Shown here piece after piece: positions 16,224 to 24,800 of a stretch of DNA of 30,914 bases. The stretch comes from CAWUIH01 sp963922495. GTDB taxonomy: Bacteria; Pseudomonadota; Gammaproteobacteria; Coxiellales; Coxiellaceae. The translations under genes were made by a program, and so were the position numbers. The stretch is from contig CAWUIH010000015.1 of NCBI GenBank assembly GCA_963922495.1, forward strand, positions 1 to 30,914, in the 5' to 3' direction. Every line of letters starts with the position of its first letter. Position 1 is the first letter of the stretch. A model generated the notes under the pieces. That model did not search any database. It was not told the DNA's origin and was given only the letters and a program-made list of their open reading frames with translations.

Positions 16224-17336
16224 CTACGCTGAATCAGCTATAACGGCAATTTTTTGCAACCAACGCCGATTTCGTCCAGTGCGGTCTCGAATTTTTCCGG
16301 CAAGTTGACCACAAGCACTATGGATATCATCACCTCGGGTGCGTCGCACGCGCGTATTAAAACCGGCGGCAATTAATTTATTTTGAAAAATATTAATCGC
16401 TGTTGCTGTGGAACGGCGATAACCCGAGTTATCAAAAGGATTAAAAGGAATCAGGTTGATTTTGCAAGGGACGTCCGACAATAACCGAATTAATTCTCGC
16501 GCTTCTGCGATACCGTCGTTGACACCGTCAATCATGACATACTCAAATGTAACGCAGCGCTTAGCGCTGTATTCATAATAATCACGACATAGTGGGATTA
16601 ACTGCTCTAAAGAATATTTTTTATTTAATGGTACTAAGATATCTCGCAGTTCGTTACACGGGGCATGCAATGAAACAGCAACGGCGCAATCACTTTGCAA
16701 CCGTAACTTTTCCATCATCGGAATCACACCAGAAGTACTCAAAGTAACGCGATATTTAGACAACCCGTAGGCTCTATCGTGCATCATCCAGTGCATTGCA
16801 TCCACAACTGGCTCAAAATTATAAAGTGGTTCTCCCATTCCCATCATTACCACATTGGTAAGACGGTATTGCGGTTTATCTTTCAATAGTCGTCTCGCTA
16901 ACCAGACTTGTCCAATAATTTCCGCTAAAGTCAAATTGCGATTAAATCCTTGTTTGCCAGTCGCGCAAAAACTACAATTCAAGGTGCAACCTACTTGTGA
17001 AGACACACATAATGTTCCGCGCTCACGATCAGGAATGAAAACTGTCTCTATACGGTTTCCGTCATCTAACCTCAACAACCATTTATGCACTCCATCGGAA
17101 GCTACACGCTCCAGGTCAACTTGAGGCAGAGTAATACAAGCGTGAGTTTGTAATTCAGCACGAAAGCGCTTACTCAAATCACTCATTGCCTCAAAATTAT
17201 CAACACCACGCTGGTGCATCCATTGCGCAAGTTGTTGAGCACGATAGCCGGGTTGGCCCAATGAATTTACCCATTGGGTCAACTGCTTTTCGCTCAAATT
17301 AAGTAAGTCAATTTTAGATGCGTGAAAAGATTTCAT
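16224..17336 (-). CDS. rlmN: Dual-specificity 23S rRNA/tRNA A-methyltransferase RlmN
   Basis: Radical-SAM enzyme that methylates C2 of A2503 in 23S rRNA and A37 in some tRNAs. The protein is 370 residues from ATG 17336. It has the CxxxCxxC iron-sulfur motif (C117, C121, C124), the GMGEPLYNF motif, and a late methyl-carrying cysteine, C342, in HSACGQLAGK. The longest frame begins at 17432, but that lies inside ndk. The chosen start overlaps the ndk end by 23 bases and fits the usual family length. Co-transcription with ndk is likely. In many relatives pilF/pilW follows rlmN; here the next gene is rodZ. Confidence 0.95.
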   Translation of the reverse strand: MKSFHASKIDLLNLSEKQLTQWVNSLGQPGYRAQQLAQWMHQRGVDNFEAMSDLSKRFRAELQTHACITLPQVDLERVASDGVHKWLLRLDDGNRIETVFIPDRERGTLCVSSQVGCTLNCSFCATGKQGFNRNLTLAEIIGQVWLARRLLKDKPQYRLTNVVMMGMGEPLYNFEPVVDAMHWMMHDRAYGLSKYRVTLSTSGVIPMMEKLRLQSDCAVAVSLHAPCNELRDILVPLNKKYSLEQLIPLCRDYYEYSAKRCVTFEYVMIDGVNDGIAEARELIRLLSDVPCKINLIPFNPFDNSGYRRSTATAINIFQNKLIAAGFNTRVRRTRGDDIHSACGQLAGKIRDRTGRNRRWLQKIAVIADSA

Positions 17337-17742
17337 TCGGCTTAAAGAAAAATTCAATTTCTTGTTTCGCGGTTTCTGGAGCGTCCGAACCATGTACAGC
17401 GTTTGCATCGACCGACTGTGCAAATTCAGCACGAATTGTACCAGCTTCCGCTTTAGCAGGGTCTGTTGCTCCCATCAAATCCCGATTTGTCTGAATAGCG
17501 TTTTCTCCTTCGAGAACAGTAATCACGACTGGTCCATCACACATGTAGTTAACAAGTGCGTCATAGAAGGGACGCTCTTTATGAACCGCATAAAACTCAG
17601 CAGCTTGTTCTTTCGTCAGTTGCGTCATTCGTGCAGCAATCACCTTAAGACCTGCTCTTTCAAAGTAGGTATAAATCTGACCGATGACATTTTTAGCAAC
17701 GGCATCTGGTTTGATAATTGACAAAGTTTGTTCTATGGCCAT
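17314..17742 (-). CDS. ndk: Nucleoside diphosphate kinase
   Basis: Cytosolic enzyme that moves the gamma phosphate from ATP to other nucleoside diphosphates through a phosphohistidine. The 142 residues match the family length. N-terminal TLSIIKPDAVAKN, RPFYDALVNYM and the active-site stretch NAVHGSDAPETA are present, with H117 at the same number as the E. coli catalytic histidine. The start ATG 17742 has GGAG seven bases upstream; a longer frame to 17811 has no support. It overlaps the start of rlmN and is divergent from the Na+/H+ antiporter gene. Confidence 0.97.
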   Translation of the reverse strand: MAIEQTLSIIKPDAVAKNVIGQIYTYFERAGLKVIAARMTQLTKEQAAEFYAVHKERPFYDALVNYMCDGPVVITVLEGENAIQTNRDLMGATDPAKAEAGTIRAEFAQSVDANAVHGSDAPETAKQEIEFFFKPNEIFSRI

Positions 17743-17853
17743 GGTTGTCTCCAACGGAAATTGGCCAGTATAAGGCTTTGGATGAATAAGTTCCACAATG
17801 ATGCAATCCACAAGTTAAAATGATAATCTATGGCAGAAATCGGAAAGGATACC

Positions 17854-19446
17854 ATGAGTGCATTTGCCATCATCAATTTTATTCTCTTTATCGTGGTAAT
17901 CGGCACATCCATTGCCGAACGCATTAATGTACCTTACCCATTAGTGCTGGTCGTCGCTGGTTTGGCGGTGGGCTTTGCGCCAGGCATCCCCGATTGGCAC
18001 CCACCAAGCAATATCGTACTCGATTTATTTCTGCCTCCAATCCTGTTTGCCTCTGCGCGCTTGATTTCACTGGACGATATTCAGAGCTATCTTGCCGAAA
18101 TTATCTCGCTTTCAGGTCTACTAGTCATTGGTTCGACGCTGGTTATCGCACTGGTCTTACATTGGGTGGTACCTGGGATGCCTTTCAGCTCCTCATTAGT
18201 TTTGGGTGCTATTATCTCTCCGACAGACGCTATTGCTGCTACATCAATCATGAGCCGCATGAATATTCAACAACATATCATCCGTCGACTTGAGGTTGAA
18301 AGCTTATTCAACGACTCAATTAGCATCGTGTTATATAACATGGCCGTGGTTTTTGTCTTTATGGACGCCTTGAGCATAAAAGATACCGTGTTTAGTACGC
18401 TGTTAGTGAGTATCGGTGGGATAGTAGTTGGATTGGTTTTTGCATTTTTTACAGGAATTATCATCAAAGAGTTTTTAACAGAGTCTGAAAATGAACTTCC
18501 GATTATTATGAGCATCATTCTGGCCTATGTCGCGTATCTGTTTGCGGATCGAATTGGCGTCTCTGGAGTATTAGCCACTGTTACCGCCGGTCTCTACCAC
18601 AAAAGTACCGAAAGAGCGATTAGGGCACGTACGCGCTTATCGGAAAAGTCAGTTTGGGATACGATGATTTTCTTTTTAAACGGATTAATTTTTATTGTGA
18701 TTGGAATGCAATTCCCAAGTTTTCTAAGAAAAGTTAGTAGCATTCCACTCAGTTCGCTGGTTTTCTTTTCTGGCGTGACGATTGTCACGTTGGTTATGTT
18801 GCGTTTTGTCTGGGTAGCTTTAACCGCCATATTCAAGCAATGGCTATCATCAACGCCAAAAAAACGCGAGAATTTATTCTCTTGGAGCGAAGTCACAATT
18901 TCGTCGTGGTCAGGAATGCGCGGACTCGTTTCTCTCGCATTGGCCATCGCCCTGCCTGAAGTTTTAAGCACTAATATTCCACTTCCCTACCGAAACCTTA
19001 TCATTTTTCTTACTATCATCACGATCCTATTTACAGTTCTAGTACAGGGACTCACTCTTCCCATTCTTGTCAAGCTCTCGAAGTTGGAGCGCAGTGACGC
19101 GATTACAATCAAAGAAGCAAACAAGGTCTATCGCAGGCTAACCACAGACTCAATTGCGCATATGGAGAGAATTGATAAAACCGAACACGAATATTCTGAA
19201 GAAGCAAAACAACTTGTCAATAATTATTATAAGAATAGACTGTCATATTTTAGCATTGAGTATGAGACCGCAGATCAATTGCAGGGCATTGGTTTAGAAG
19301 CTGAAAAATTATTAACTACTATTTTAGAATATGAACGAAATTTATTACATACTTTGCGTCAAAACAAACAAATTAGCGAAGAGGTTCACATGCGGATTCT
19401 TTCTAAAATCGATCGTGATGAAGTTGGATTTAACTCTTACCATTAA
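17854..19446 (+). CDS. CPA1-family Na+/H+ antiporter
   Basis: Inner-membrane cation/proton exchanger of the CPA1 (NhaP/YjcE-like) family, 530 residues. About a dozen membrane helices are visible. Diagnostic motifs are LDLFLPPILFASA, ISPTDAIAATSIM with the ion-site aspartate, VESLFNDSISIVLYNMAVVF, and WSGMRGLVSLALAIALPE near the end of the membrane domain. A soluble helical tail of roughly 110 residues follows (VYRRLTTDSIAHMERIDKT onward). The start ATG 17854 has AAGGA five bases upstream; ATG 17830 extends it by eight residues without a ribosome-binding site. It lies 126 bp before the DabB/DabA pair on the same strand and could supply ion-gradient coupling for it, which is only inference. Confidence 0.88.
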   Translation: MSAFAIINFILFIVVIGTSIAERINVPYPLVLVVAGLAVGFAPGIPDWHPPSNIVLDLFLPPILFASARLISLDDIQSYLAEIISLSGLLVIGSTLVIALVLHWVVPGMPFSSSLVLGAIISPTDAIAATSIMSRMNIQQHIIRRLEVESLFNDSISIVLYNMAVVFVFMDALSIKDTVFSTLLVSIGGIVVGLVFAFFTGIIIKEFLTESENELPIIMSIILAYVAYLFADRIGVSGVLATVTAGLYHKSTERAIRARTRLSEKSVWDTMIFFLNGLIFIVIGMQFPSFLRKVSSIPLSSLVFFSGVTIVTLVMLRFVWVALTAIFKQWLSSTPKKRENLFSWSEVTISSWSGMRGLVSLALAIALPEVLSTNIPLPYRNLIIFLTIITILFTVLVQGLTLPILVKLSKLERSDAITIKEANKVYRRLTTDSIAHMERIDKTEHEYSEEAKQLVNNYYKNRLSYFSIEYETADQLQGIGLEAEKLLTTILEYERNLLHTLRQNKQISEEVHMRILSKIDRDEVGFNSYH

Positions 19447-19572
19447 AAGTGAGTGGTTGTTATTATCTTCAGCATTGATAAAGAGATCATTTCATTTGAT
19501 AGCTTTTCAATGAGATGTTACAGTTTGCCGCAAGAAAAATGAGCTGGCTTTTGAAACCAGGATGCTATATTC

Positions 19573-21840
19573 ATGATTTTGCTGATAATTTTACTATTAA
19601 CCGTTATTTCTCCAGCCATTTTGTTCAGCGCTCGCCTCCTAAATCAACGTAGCTTAAATACATTATCACAATTATTTATCTTCGCTGTATTCGTATTGTG
19701 CATACTGTCACCAAGCCTCTTACCCAACCCTTATAACGGAGTGTGGCAATTACCGATTTTCAACAGCTTGCACGTTAACATCGTGATTCATTTTGACTCA
19801 TTGACATGGGTGATGTTGAGTCTAGTAAGTTTTGTAAGTCTGATCATTCATGGTTATGCCAGTAGATATCTACTCTCCGACCAAAACCAAACGCGTTTCA
19901 TGGCACAATTGTCAATACTGACTTTTTCGGTGATGTTACTGATGATGAGCGGCAGCTTGCTGACAGCTTTTATCGGATGGCAATTTATTGGTCTTAGTCT
20001 TTATTTGCTATTGAATCATTATCACTATGACATTAAAGCGAATAAAGCAGCAAAGAAAAAATTTATGATTAATCGAGTTGGGGACATTTGCTTCCTTATC
20101 GCCGTAATTATTGCTTTTAGAAATTATGGAAATACACAGTTTCAGACATTATTTTATCATCAGGCTGGCATCAACACGACAATTTTAGCGTTGATTTTCA
20201 TCGCCATCATGACCAAATCAGCACAATTTCCATTTCATATTTGGTTGATCGACACTATGGAAGCACCTACACCGGTTTCGGCTTTAATGCATGCCGGTGT
20301 TATCAATGCAGGTGGTTTTCTGCTGGCACGCTTAAGCCCACTATATGACAGACACCCACAACTGCTGCTATTCGTATTTATCATCGGCCTGGTTACCGCA
20401 TTGTTGGGTAATTTTTTTATGCAAAATCAATCCGATATCAAAAAACAATTAGCTTATTCAACAATGGGACAAATGGGTTACATGGTCATGCAATGTGGCT
20501 TAGGTTGCTTTGGATCAGCAGTGTTTCATTTAATCGCACATGGATTTTTTAAAGCTAGTTCATTTTTAGCAGCCGGAAGTAACTTATCACTGAAGAATCG
20601 ACCGAATATCCGAAGTAGCCATCATACCTCGCAGCCCCATATTCTTTTATTTAGTCTTTTACTCAGTATCGTATCCATCATGCTCGGAATCTACTATTTT
20701 TCTTACTCTTCTCATACCGTACATATCAATCCCTTGCTTTGGCTCTTTATAGCGATTAGCTTATTCCAACTGTTCAATAAAGCAATCAGTTTTGCGGAAA
20801 AAGCATCTGCACAAATCACTGGCATTATTACTATCGCAGTAGTTTATTTAGTTTATCTGATACTGTTAAAACATTTTAATTTTCTATTATCCAATAGTGT
20901 CCTAGAGTTGAAACTCAATTTTCTTGGCTATGTCACCATTGCTGTTGTGACAATCGTGATCTTACTCGCAGCACTATTCTATAGCCGCATTCCCATAGCA
21001 ATACAACGTAAAATTCTATTAAAACTATTCATATTCGGATGTTATAAATTTAATATCGAGAAATTTTATCGCCAATATTTAGTGAACCCTATTAGAAACT
21101 GGGGGGATCGGCTACTACACCTTTTTAAGCACTTTAAGGCACTAAAAATAGTTGCACTTACTAGTATTTTTCTGTGGTTAATTGCAATCATTACCACATT
21201 TGCGCTATTGGAAAATAATACCGAAATTCATCCCTGCACCTCATTGCTGACCATTAATCTGATCTTATTTATTATTTTACTACTAACTGCAAATCGTGTG
21301 AGTGGCTTGAAGCCATTTATTACTAATATCTTTTTACTTAATCTCTCAATTGCAGGGTTAGCACTGATACTTAGACAGTACGATTTAGGGCTGATTGGTG
21401 GTTTTCAATTAATTAATAGCTTTTTGATTGTGCTTGGTTTTGCTCTATTATTATTGAGACCACGAACTACTAAACCTAATACAAAATTCACTCATAACAA
21501 ATTACCATGGTCACATTTTTACATGAGTGTATTTTTAATGTTGTCTATCGGCATCCCTGGGACAGCAAGCTTCATCAGTGAATTGTTTCTACTAAATGGC
21601 TTACTTGGATTGCATTTCTATTATGCGATAATTTTCGGTATTGGTATCATTTTGTTAGCGTTAGTGATTTTACATACCTTACAAATACATTTTTTCAACC
21701 CCAAAGCAATTGCCAAATATGCTTTCTCAGTTCCGTGTTATCTACATATCATCTGTGTAATTTTCATTGCATTCAATATTTTTAATGGCATTTATCCTTA
21801 TTGGTTGTTGCATACACTTTCAAAAGTAACTGGAGGATAA
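19573..21840 (+). CDS. dabB: DabB-like proton-conducting subunit of an inorganic carbon transporter, extended
   Basis: A NuoL/MrpA-type proton-channel membrane protein that partners DabA. The N-terminal half carries the Proton_antipo_M features: HFDSLTWVMLSLVSFVS, FIGWQFIGLSLYLLLNHYHY, TKSAQFPFHIWLIDTMEAPT followed by PVSALMHAG (key lysine and glutamate), and KKQLAYSTMGQMGYM. At 755 residues it is much longer than the roughly 500-560 I expect for DabB. About 200-230 extra residues at the C-terminus form five or six more membrane helices, with an LSIGIPGTASFISELFLLNG motif like the NuoM/NuoL GxPxTxxFxxE helix. AGGA lies ten bases before the ATG. The stop is three bases before dabA, whose GGAGG overlaps the dabB end. 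Confidence 0.85.
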   Translation: MILLIILLLTVISPAILFSARLLNQRSLNTLSQLFIFAVFVLCILSPSLLPNPYNGVWQLPIFNSLHVNIVIHFDSLTWVMLSLVSFVSLIIHGYASRYLLSDQNQTRFMAQLSILTFSVMLLMMSGSLLTAFIGWQFIGLSLYLLLNHYHYDIKANKAAKKKFMINRVGDICFLIAVIIAFRNYGNTQFQTLFYHQAGINTTILALIFIAIMTKSAQFPFHIWLIDTMEAPTPVSALMHAGVINAGGFLLARLSPLYDRHPQLLLFVFIIGLVTALLGNFFMQNQSDIKKQLAYSTMGQMGYMVMQCGLGCFGSAVFHLIAHGFFKASSFLAAGSNLSLKNRPNIRSSHHTSQPHILLFSLLLSIVSIMLGIYYFSYSSHTVHINPLLWLFIAISLFQLFNKAISFAEKASAQITGIITIAVVYLVYLILLKHFNFLLSNSVLELKLNFLGYVTIAVVTIVILLAALFYSRIPIAIQRKILLKLFIFGCYKFNIEKFYRQYLVNPIRNWGDRLLHLFKHFKALKIVALTSIFLWLIAIITTFALLENNTEIHPCTSLLTINLILFIILLLTANRVSGLKPFITNIFLLNLSIAGLALILRQYDLGLIGGFQLINSFLIVLGFALLLLRPRTTKPNTKFTHNKLPWSHFYMSVFLMLSIGIPGTASFISELFLLNGLLGLHFYYAIIFGIGIILLALVILHTLQIHFFNPKAIAKYAFSVPCYLHIICVIFIAFNIFNGIYPYWLLHTLSKVTGG

Positions 21841-21843
21841 ACG

Positions 21844-24291
21844 ATGGCAACACATCAAAAAAATCCAATATCATTAGCAATTGAACAAGCCCTACAATTC
21901 ATCCCCTGCTTTTGGCCTCTACAGCAATTTGTTGCCACCAATCCGCTAGCAGATTTAATATCGCAGCCAATTAATCAAGCCACAGAAGCCATGCAACAGT
22001 TATGCCCAGTTAGTAGCACATTAACACTTGAAGAATATTGGGTATACTTCGAAAATGGTAGAATCACTGAATCAGCAATCAAGCTCGCTATCAGCGAATT
22101 TTCAAAAAAACACTATAATTCAACTGCTGTTGATGATACTTTTGAATTAACCCTACTCAATTTCTTAACTTCCAGTGAGGAGTTAAGAAAAATCACTCAA
22201 ATCGAAAAGACTAAAACTATAGAAATTCTATTTTCACTGCAAATCAAGTCACTAGGATATGATAGTGCATTTGATTTTGTACAATCCGAATGTTTAAATT
22301 GGCTTAGCACATACTTCAACCCAACTTCTTTTCAGAAAATACTACTTTGTAAATTGCAGGACAAACGCTCTGAGCATAGTTTTTTTGATTTATTCAAACA
22401 GGCTATGTTCTCTAAAAATTATCATTGGAATACATTACTTTCCAATTATCCTGAATCACCGCAGGCATTTATCACACAATGTTTATCTGAATTGGCGGTC
22501 CCAAATACACACTTCAAAGAATATATCTTGCAATTGTTGTGGCAAATAAAGGGCTGGGTCGGATTCATTAAATGGCAACAACAGCATCCCAACAATCCAC
22601 AATTTTTAAAAACACTGCAGCCTGAAGAAATTGTTGCCGTTTGGCTTGCTTTAGAAGTTTACTGGAAAAAAACACATACCAAAGAATTAGGTGATTTTAG
22701 CGTCTGTTATAAACTACCCAACGTTAACACACAACCTAATCAATTTAACCAAATTTGGCAAAACTATCTTAACAAAAATCAAAACCAGATTAATTTGCCA
22801 TTTAATTTTCAAGATTTACATTGGATATGGCAACACGCATTTGAATTGGAATATCAAAGTTCGCTAGAAAAATCACTATTGAAACAACATAGAAAAAATA
22901 GCAATAACAAGGTAACTGCCAAGGCACAATGGGTTTTTTGCATTGATGTCCGTAGTGAGGGTTTGCGCCGTCACATCGAACGTCAAAATCACTATGAAAC
23001 CTTTGGATTTGCAGGATTTTTTGGATTTGTTTTTCAACTATATCAAGGAAATCAACAATATGTAACCAACCAGTGTCCAGCATTACTAGAACCTAGCATT
23101 TTAGTAGAGCTACAACAATATTCTCAAAGTCTCTGTAAAGTCACATCCAAATCAATATCGAAAAGTATTCAAAGTAATAGAAAAGCGTTACTGGCATCAT
23201 TTGTAACTTATGATAGTTTTGGTTTTTGGTTCGCTTTAACGCTATTGCTGAAAAATTATTCTCTTCCATTATTAGAGAGTTTGAAAAGGCTTTGCAGGAT
23301 TGGATCACAAAAAAGTCATGCCCCTAATTTCACTATACAATTATCTAAAGAGGATGCGAGAAACGTTGATAGTTTAGCTCAAGGTGGTGTTAACTTTCTC
23401 AAAAGTATCGGCTTAACTACACAATTTTCTGAATTTGTGATTATCTGTGGCCACAGCGCTACCACCACTAACAACCCCTATCAAGCTGGACTGGACTGCG
23501 GTGCCTGTGGTGGCAACAGCGGCATGAGTAATGCTATTGTGGCTGCACAAATATTGAACCGAGCTGAAATTCGAGATAAGGTGGCTTTACTGGGAATAGA
23601 TATCCCTAAAAATACTGTTTTTATCGCTGCCTGCCACGATACCTGTTTAGATAAAGTCATGTGGTATGAAGATCCTCAATTGTTATCTCAGAGCCAAAAA
23701 AAATCTCTCCAAGAAATTAAAAAACACGCCTTTGTCGCTGGTCAATCATGTCAGCAAGAACGCATCAAACTTCTTCCTGGTGATAAAAACGTATTCCGGC
23801 GCGCCAAACACTGGGCAGAATTAATTCCAGAATGGGGTCTTGCCAATAATGCAGCTATGGTTATTGGTCCACGCACTTTAACTGAGTCACTTGATTTAAG
23901 CCGCAGAGTCTTCTTGCACTCTTACGATGCCAACATTGACCCCAACGGCACACTGCTAGCGAATATTTTTTCTGGGCCCGTGGTCGTAGCGCATATGATC
24001 AACAGTCAATACTATTTCTCTGCCACTGATCCTCTAAACTACAGTAGCGGCAACAAAGCTGTTCACAATTTATTGCCGAATATCGGCGTTATGGAAGGCA
24101 ATCAAAGTGATCTAAAATATGGGCTACCAGAACAAAGTGTTTTTTTTCAAACACAACGCCTTCACGAGCCACAACGCCTCTGGGTATATATTGATGCTGA
24201 AGATACGATTATTCAAAAACTCATCAGTGAAAATGAGACGGTTAATGCCTTGGTGAAAGGACACTGGATTACTGTAAAAAGCCTGCGATAA
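21844..24291 (+). CDS. dabA: DabA-type inorganic carbon transporter subunit (DUF2309)
   Basis: An 815-residue protein of the DUF2309/UPF0753 (YbcC) family. With DabB it forms a membrane-attached, proton-gradient-driven carbonic-anhydrase-like machine that traps CO2 as cytosolic bicarbonate. The beta-carbonic-anhydrase-like zinc site is intact: C366-I-D368-V-R370 and H537 with C552. The two pairs have the same internal spacing as C351/D353 and H524/C539 of characterised Halothiobacillus DabA. Other family blocks present are QFVATNPL in the N-terminal region, LDCGACGGNSGMSNAIVAA and the C-terminal NPNGTLLANIFSGPVVVAHM. Start and coupling are clear: GGAGG seven bases before ATG. In a heterotroph the likely role is feeding carboxylases under low CO2. 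Confidence 0.93.
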   Translation: MATHQKNPISLAIEQALQFIPCFWPLQQFVATNPLADLISQPINQATEAMQQLCPVSSTLTLEEYWVYFENGRITESAIKLAISEFSKKHYNSTAVDDTFELTLLNFLTSSEELRKITQIEKTKTIEILFSLQIKSLGYDSAFDFVQSECLNWLSTYFNPTSFQKILLCKLQDKRSEHSFFDLFKQAMFSKNYHWNTLLSNYPESPQAFITQCLSELAVPNTHFKEYILQLLWQIKGWVGFIKWQQQHPNNPQFLKTLQPEEIVAVWLALEVYWKKTHTKELGDFSVCYKLPNVNTQPNQFNQIWQNYLNKNQNQINLPFNFQDLHWIWQHAFELEYQSSLEKSLLKQHRKNSNNKVTAKAQWVFCIDVRSEGLRRHIERQNHYETFGFAGFFGFVFQLYQGNQQYVTNQCPALLEPSILVELQQYSQSLCKVTSKSISKSIQSNRKALLASFVTYDSFGFWFALTLLLKNYSLPLLESLKRLCRIGSQKSHAPNFTIQLSKEDARNVDSLAQGGVNFLKSIGLTTQFSEFVIICGHSATTTNNPYQAGLDCGACGGNSGMSNAIVAAQILNRAEIRDKVALLGIDIPKNTVFIAACHDTCLDKVMWYEDPQLLSQSQKKSLQEIKKHAFVAGQSCQQERIKLLPGDKNVFRRAKHWAELIPEWGLANNAAMVIGPRTLTESLDLSRRVFLHSYDANIDPNGTLLANIFSGPVVVAHMINSQYYFSATDPLNYSSGNKAVHNLLPNIGVMEGNQSDLKYGLPEQSVFFQTQRLHEPQRLWVYIDAEDTIIQKLISENETVNALVKGHWITVKSLR

Positions 24292-24341
24292 AGATTGACA
24301 ATACTTTCACGGTGCTTTGGAATGTCGCCATGTTATATAAT

Positions 24342-24503
24342 TCTAGAAAAATAGTTGGATTACGATTTCTGGCATAGCCTCTTAATTCATCTTGCCATAT
24401 AAAAATTTTTTTCATCATCCATAAGGTGACGTCGATAATTTTTATTACGCGATATCAATCAATCGGTTACACCATTTAATCGCGCTCAACTGCTTTTTCT
24501 AGG
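24342..24503. repeat. Palindromic dispersed repeat, copy 3 (~162 bp, inverted)
   Basis: Begins TCTAGAAAAATAG and ends GCTTTTTCTAGG. Read on the minus strand it aligns with copy 1 nearly end to end (for example CCTAGAAAAAGCAGTTGAGC, then GCGATTAAATGG, GATTGATTGATATCG and TTTTTATATGGCAAGATGAA). Its two arms again pair with each other through most of their length. It lies 50 bases after the dabA stop and 12 bases from the stop of a small minus-strand frame. Confidence 0.9.
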
Positions 24504-24515
24504 ATAATTGGCATT

Positions 24516-24686
24516 TCAAGAAGTATATTCAGATACTTTTTTGGCCGACTCGATAAAATAGTGATAGTGATGCTGTTTCCCTGCCTGAATGGCATTCGAT
24601 AGCACATGATCTGTGGCTCCCCAATCAACAGGGACATGATTCTTTTGTGCGTTACTTTTAATATTGGGCAAATTATGTTGCACCAT
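24516..24686 (-). CDS. Small hypothetical protein, possibly a frameshifted gene end
   Basis: A 56-residue minus-strand frame from ATG 24686, reading QHNLPNIKSNAQKN, then VPVDWGATDHVLSNAIQAGK and HHYHYFIESAKKVSEY. Its helical, soluble, non-random look suggests real coding sequence. Just upstream, in a different frame, lies another protein-like stretch (NDFKQQFQEICNRYVEW, about 24690-24742), and a TGA directly precedes the ATG. The two would join into one helical protein after a one-base shift near 24686-24695, so this may be the tail of a decayed gene. The soluble helical pattern is reminiscent of phasin-like proteins, but I cannot support that name. Apart from this and repeat copy 3, I see no other gene in 24292-24800, which must also hold the dacA promoter. 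Confidence 0.3.
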   Translation of the reverse strand: MVQHNLPNIKSNAQKNHVPVDWGATDHVLSNAIQAGKQHHYHYFIESAKKVSEYTS

Positions 24687-24800
24687 TCAACATAACGATT
24701 ACAAATTTCCTGAAACTGTTGCTTAAAGTCATTCCATATTGAGCAGAATGTGATAGCATTGCGATGTGAATGTAGATACTGACGATAAGGAAGATTCATT

